DNA of 64,000 nucleotides from Alloscardovia venturai. GTDB taxonomy: Bacteria > Actinomycetota > Actinomycetes > Actinomycetales > Bifidobacteriaceae. The stretch is from assembly GCF_042676605.1 (NCBI RefSeq), contig NZ_JBHTHQ010000021.1, positions 310,001 to 374,000 of the forward strand, given 5' to 3'. Below the pieces are notes generated by a model that was given only the letters and a program-made list of their open reading frames with translations, did no database searches and had not been told where the DNA came from. The position numbers and the translations under genes were made by a program. This document shows, piece after piece, positions 62,775 to 64,000 of the stretch (within the stretch, counting starts at the first letter, position 1; every line of letters begins with the position of its first letter).

Positions 62775-63377
62775 TTATATATATCTCTTAAAAACACGCT
62801 CCGTCAACGGCTCATGAAGCATGAGCATACTCCCATATCCAAAAACTACAACGAGAAAAAGTGCAGGTGGAATAATCTTCCACGTCGCGACAAAAACCCC
62901 TACAAATATGCCATCAATTGCTATAAGTCCCAGCGTATATCCAATATGGCTAACACCGAAAATAAGAGAATTCCACACCGTTCGAGAGACAGTATTATCA
63001 AAACGTGCCTCGAGAGCAAAAGCCCATTCAAACCCGATGACCCATACAATTATCAGAGCAAACTTAATAATAAGAAGTTCTGGTATATGGACGAAAACCC
63101 AGAGCCATACCGATAAAACAAGCACCACGAAATACGGTATCCACACGCCAGTAGCTTTGAGGAAGTTTTCTTTAAATGCTGTAAAGTATGTTTTTGCAAC
63201 TCCTCCACTCCCCTGACCTTCAAGCCTTTTGCGTGCTGCAACATTACCTGCGGCGAGACTTGCTCCGATAGTGATGAGAGGAATAGACGTAATCATCATA
63301 TAGATATTGATAAGAATTCCATCAGTCATATTGTTCCACGCTTCCATGAAACGCGAATCAGGAGAAAGCCAACTCAT
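62775..63377 (-). CDS. YesL/DUF624-like membrane protein
   Basis: About 200 aa, six helices: MSWLSPDSRFMEAWNNMTDGILINIYMMITSIPLITIGAS is the DUF624 N-terminus. Such proteins usually lie next to sugar ABC permeases, as here. ATG 63377; an upstream in-frame start lacks support. Convergent nothing; stop overlaps a promoter for the lipase operon. Confidence 0.75.
   Translation of the reverse strand: MSWLSPDSRFMEAWNNMTDGILINIYMMITSIPLITIGASLAAGNVAARKRLEGQGSGGVAKTYFTAFKENFLKATGVWIPYFVVLVLSVWLWVFVHIPELLIIKFALIIVWVIGFEWAFALEARFDNTVSRTVWNSLIFGVSHIGYTLGLIAIDGIFVGVFVATWKIIPPALFLVVVFGYGSMLMLHEPLTERVFKRYI
62778..62807 (-). promoter_or_regulatory. promoter of the lipase/helical operon
   Basis: TTGACG (62807-62802), 18-bp spacer, TATATA (62783-62778) on the minus strand, overlapping the end of the YesL-like gene; start about 62771, 44 nt before ATG 62727. 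Confidence 0.45.
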
Positions 63378-63460
63378 AATATATACCTTATCAATATCTC
63401 GTATCAATGACGTGCACTCATTGATGAGGCTCCATCGTACTTATATGCCCCAAATTTATA

Positions 63461-63491
63461 AAAGCGAACAGGCGTACGCACCGTTCGCTTT
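63461..63491 (-). terminator. terminator after the sugar permease gene
   Basis: 9-bp stem AAAGCGAAC / GTTCGCTTT, 13-nt loop; on the minus strand followed by TATAAATTT. Between the permease stop and the YesL-like gene. Confidence 0.6.
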
Positions 63492-63534
63492 CTTAATGTT
63501 TTCTCAATGTTCAGAGAAATCCCACCTTGGGAAC

Positions 63535-64000
63535 CTATCCCTTAACTGCGCCTGCCATTACACCAGAAACGATGTACTTCTGGCATACGAGGTAGAAGAC
63601 AATAATTGGGATAATCGCTAAGACAAGGCAAGCCATCATAGCGCCCATATCCACGGATCCGTACCCACCTTTGAGATACTGTACGGCAACAGAAATGGTC
63701 TTGTACTTGCCCAAATCCAACGTTAAGTACGGCAGAAGGTAGTCATTCCAAATCCACATTGCCTCCAAAATTGCGACGGAAATAATAGATGGTTTCATAA
63801 TTGGCACTACGATTTGGAAGAAGGTCCGTGGCACTGATGCACCATCAAGCATCGCTGACTCTTCTAGCGACTTTGGGATCCCCTTAATTACTCCAGTAAA
63901 GATGAATACTGCAAGACCAGCACCAAAGCCGAGATAGACAATCCACAAGCCCCATGGAGTGTTAAGACCGAACATATCTGCAAGCTTGGAGAGGGTAAAC
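63535..64000 (-). CDS. carbohydrate ABC transporter permease (MalG type), N-terminus missing
   Basis: Only the last 155 residues are in the window; the frame is open through the right edge (TLSKLADMFGLNTPWG), so the annotated ATG 63975 is internal. EAA motif EESAMLDGASVPRTFFQIVVPIMKP, typical of MalG-like inner-membrane permeases for oligosaccharides. The partner MalF-type permease and binding protein would lie to the right. YesL-like gene downstream fits a sugar-uptake locus. Confidence 0.9.
   Translation of the reverse strand, partial: FTLSKLADMFGLNTPWGLWIVYLGFGAGLAVFIFTGVIKGIPKSLEESAMLDGASVPRTFFQIVVPIMKPSIISVAILEAMWIWNDYLLPYLTLDLGKYKTISVAVQYLKGGYGSVDMGAMMACLVLAIIPIIVFYLVCQKYIVSGVMAGAVKG

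Noticed and set aside
1..64000. tRNA, rRNA, CRISPR arrays, insertion sequences, integrases with att sites
   Set aside because: None recognised by eye; the tyrosine recombinase at 50365 is a housekeeping Xer protein without flanking repeats.

Overview
The window looks like chromosomal DNA of a Bifidobacteriaceae member with fairly low G+C. This is inferred from a fused shikimate kinase/3-dehydroquinate synthase, the actinobacterial cluster rpsD - DUF948 - alaS - ruvX - mltG - aroC, the DUF3159/DUF3710 pair, parA-scpA-scpB, and a split-domain OppDF ATPase of bifidobacterial type. I see no rRNA, tRNA, CRISPR array, insertion sequence or prophage. Most genes are on the minus strand. The genus cannot be fixed from sequence alone.

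Layout. 0-5.4 kb: sufB-sufD-sufC (Fe-S assembly) and pyrG. 5.4-6.7 kb: an LtrA-family membrane gene cut by one in-frame amber codon. 6.8-11.3 kb: threonine-aldolase-like gene and shikimate genes aroQ, aroKB, aroC. 11.4-19 kb: prepilin peptidase, mltG, ruvX, alaS, two small membrane genes, a phosphatase, and rpsD with a highly structured leader. 19-24 kb: PcrA/UvrD helicase, then xpt and a xanthine permease. 24-34.5 kb: accessory metabolism and transport, including a Dxs-like transketolase, MFS carrier, rlmH with two alpha/beta hydrolases, an NhaC-type antiporter and an aldo/keto reductase. 34.6-36.1 kb: an orphan trpB whose leader encodes a short peptide with four Trp codons, followed by alternative hairpins; this is a textbook transcription attenuator. 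36-44 kb: small unknowns, a frameshifted 5-formyl-THF cyclo-ligase, a GH5 beta-glucanase, an RNA methyltransferase, DUF3159/DUF3710 and exonuclease III. 44-50 kb: a complete peptide ABC importer (oppA-B-C-DF). 50-58.4 kb: Xer recombinase, tyrA, pheA, typA, scpB, scpA, parA. 58-64 kb: YeiH-type exporter, then an unusual accessory operon, a YesL-like protein and a truncated sugar permease.

The accessory operon at 59.7-62.8 kb is the most novel part. It has its own promoter-like sequence and encodes, in order, a helical protein, a WXG100-sized helical protein, two membrane-anchored paralogues that share a 229-bp identical core, and a lipase-like protein with a C-terminal helical tail. A remnant of a second copy of the WXG-sized gene lies between the two paralogues. 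The set resembles type VII secretion lipase effectors with reversed domain order (S. aureus TslA) plus partner and immunity proteins, but this is a hypothesis.

Aromatic biosynthesis is spread over the window: aroQ/aroKB/aroC make chorismate, tyrA and pheA take it to Tyr and Phe, and trpB completes Trp. Several plus-strand genes have -35/-10 boxes that put the transcription start on or within 3 nt of the ATG, which suggests frequent leaderless mRNAs.
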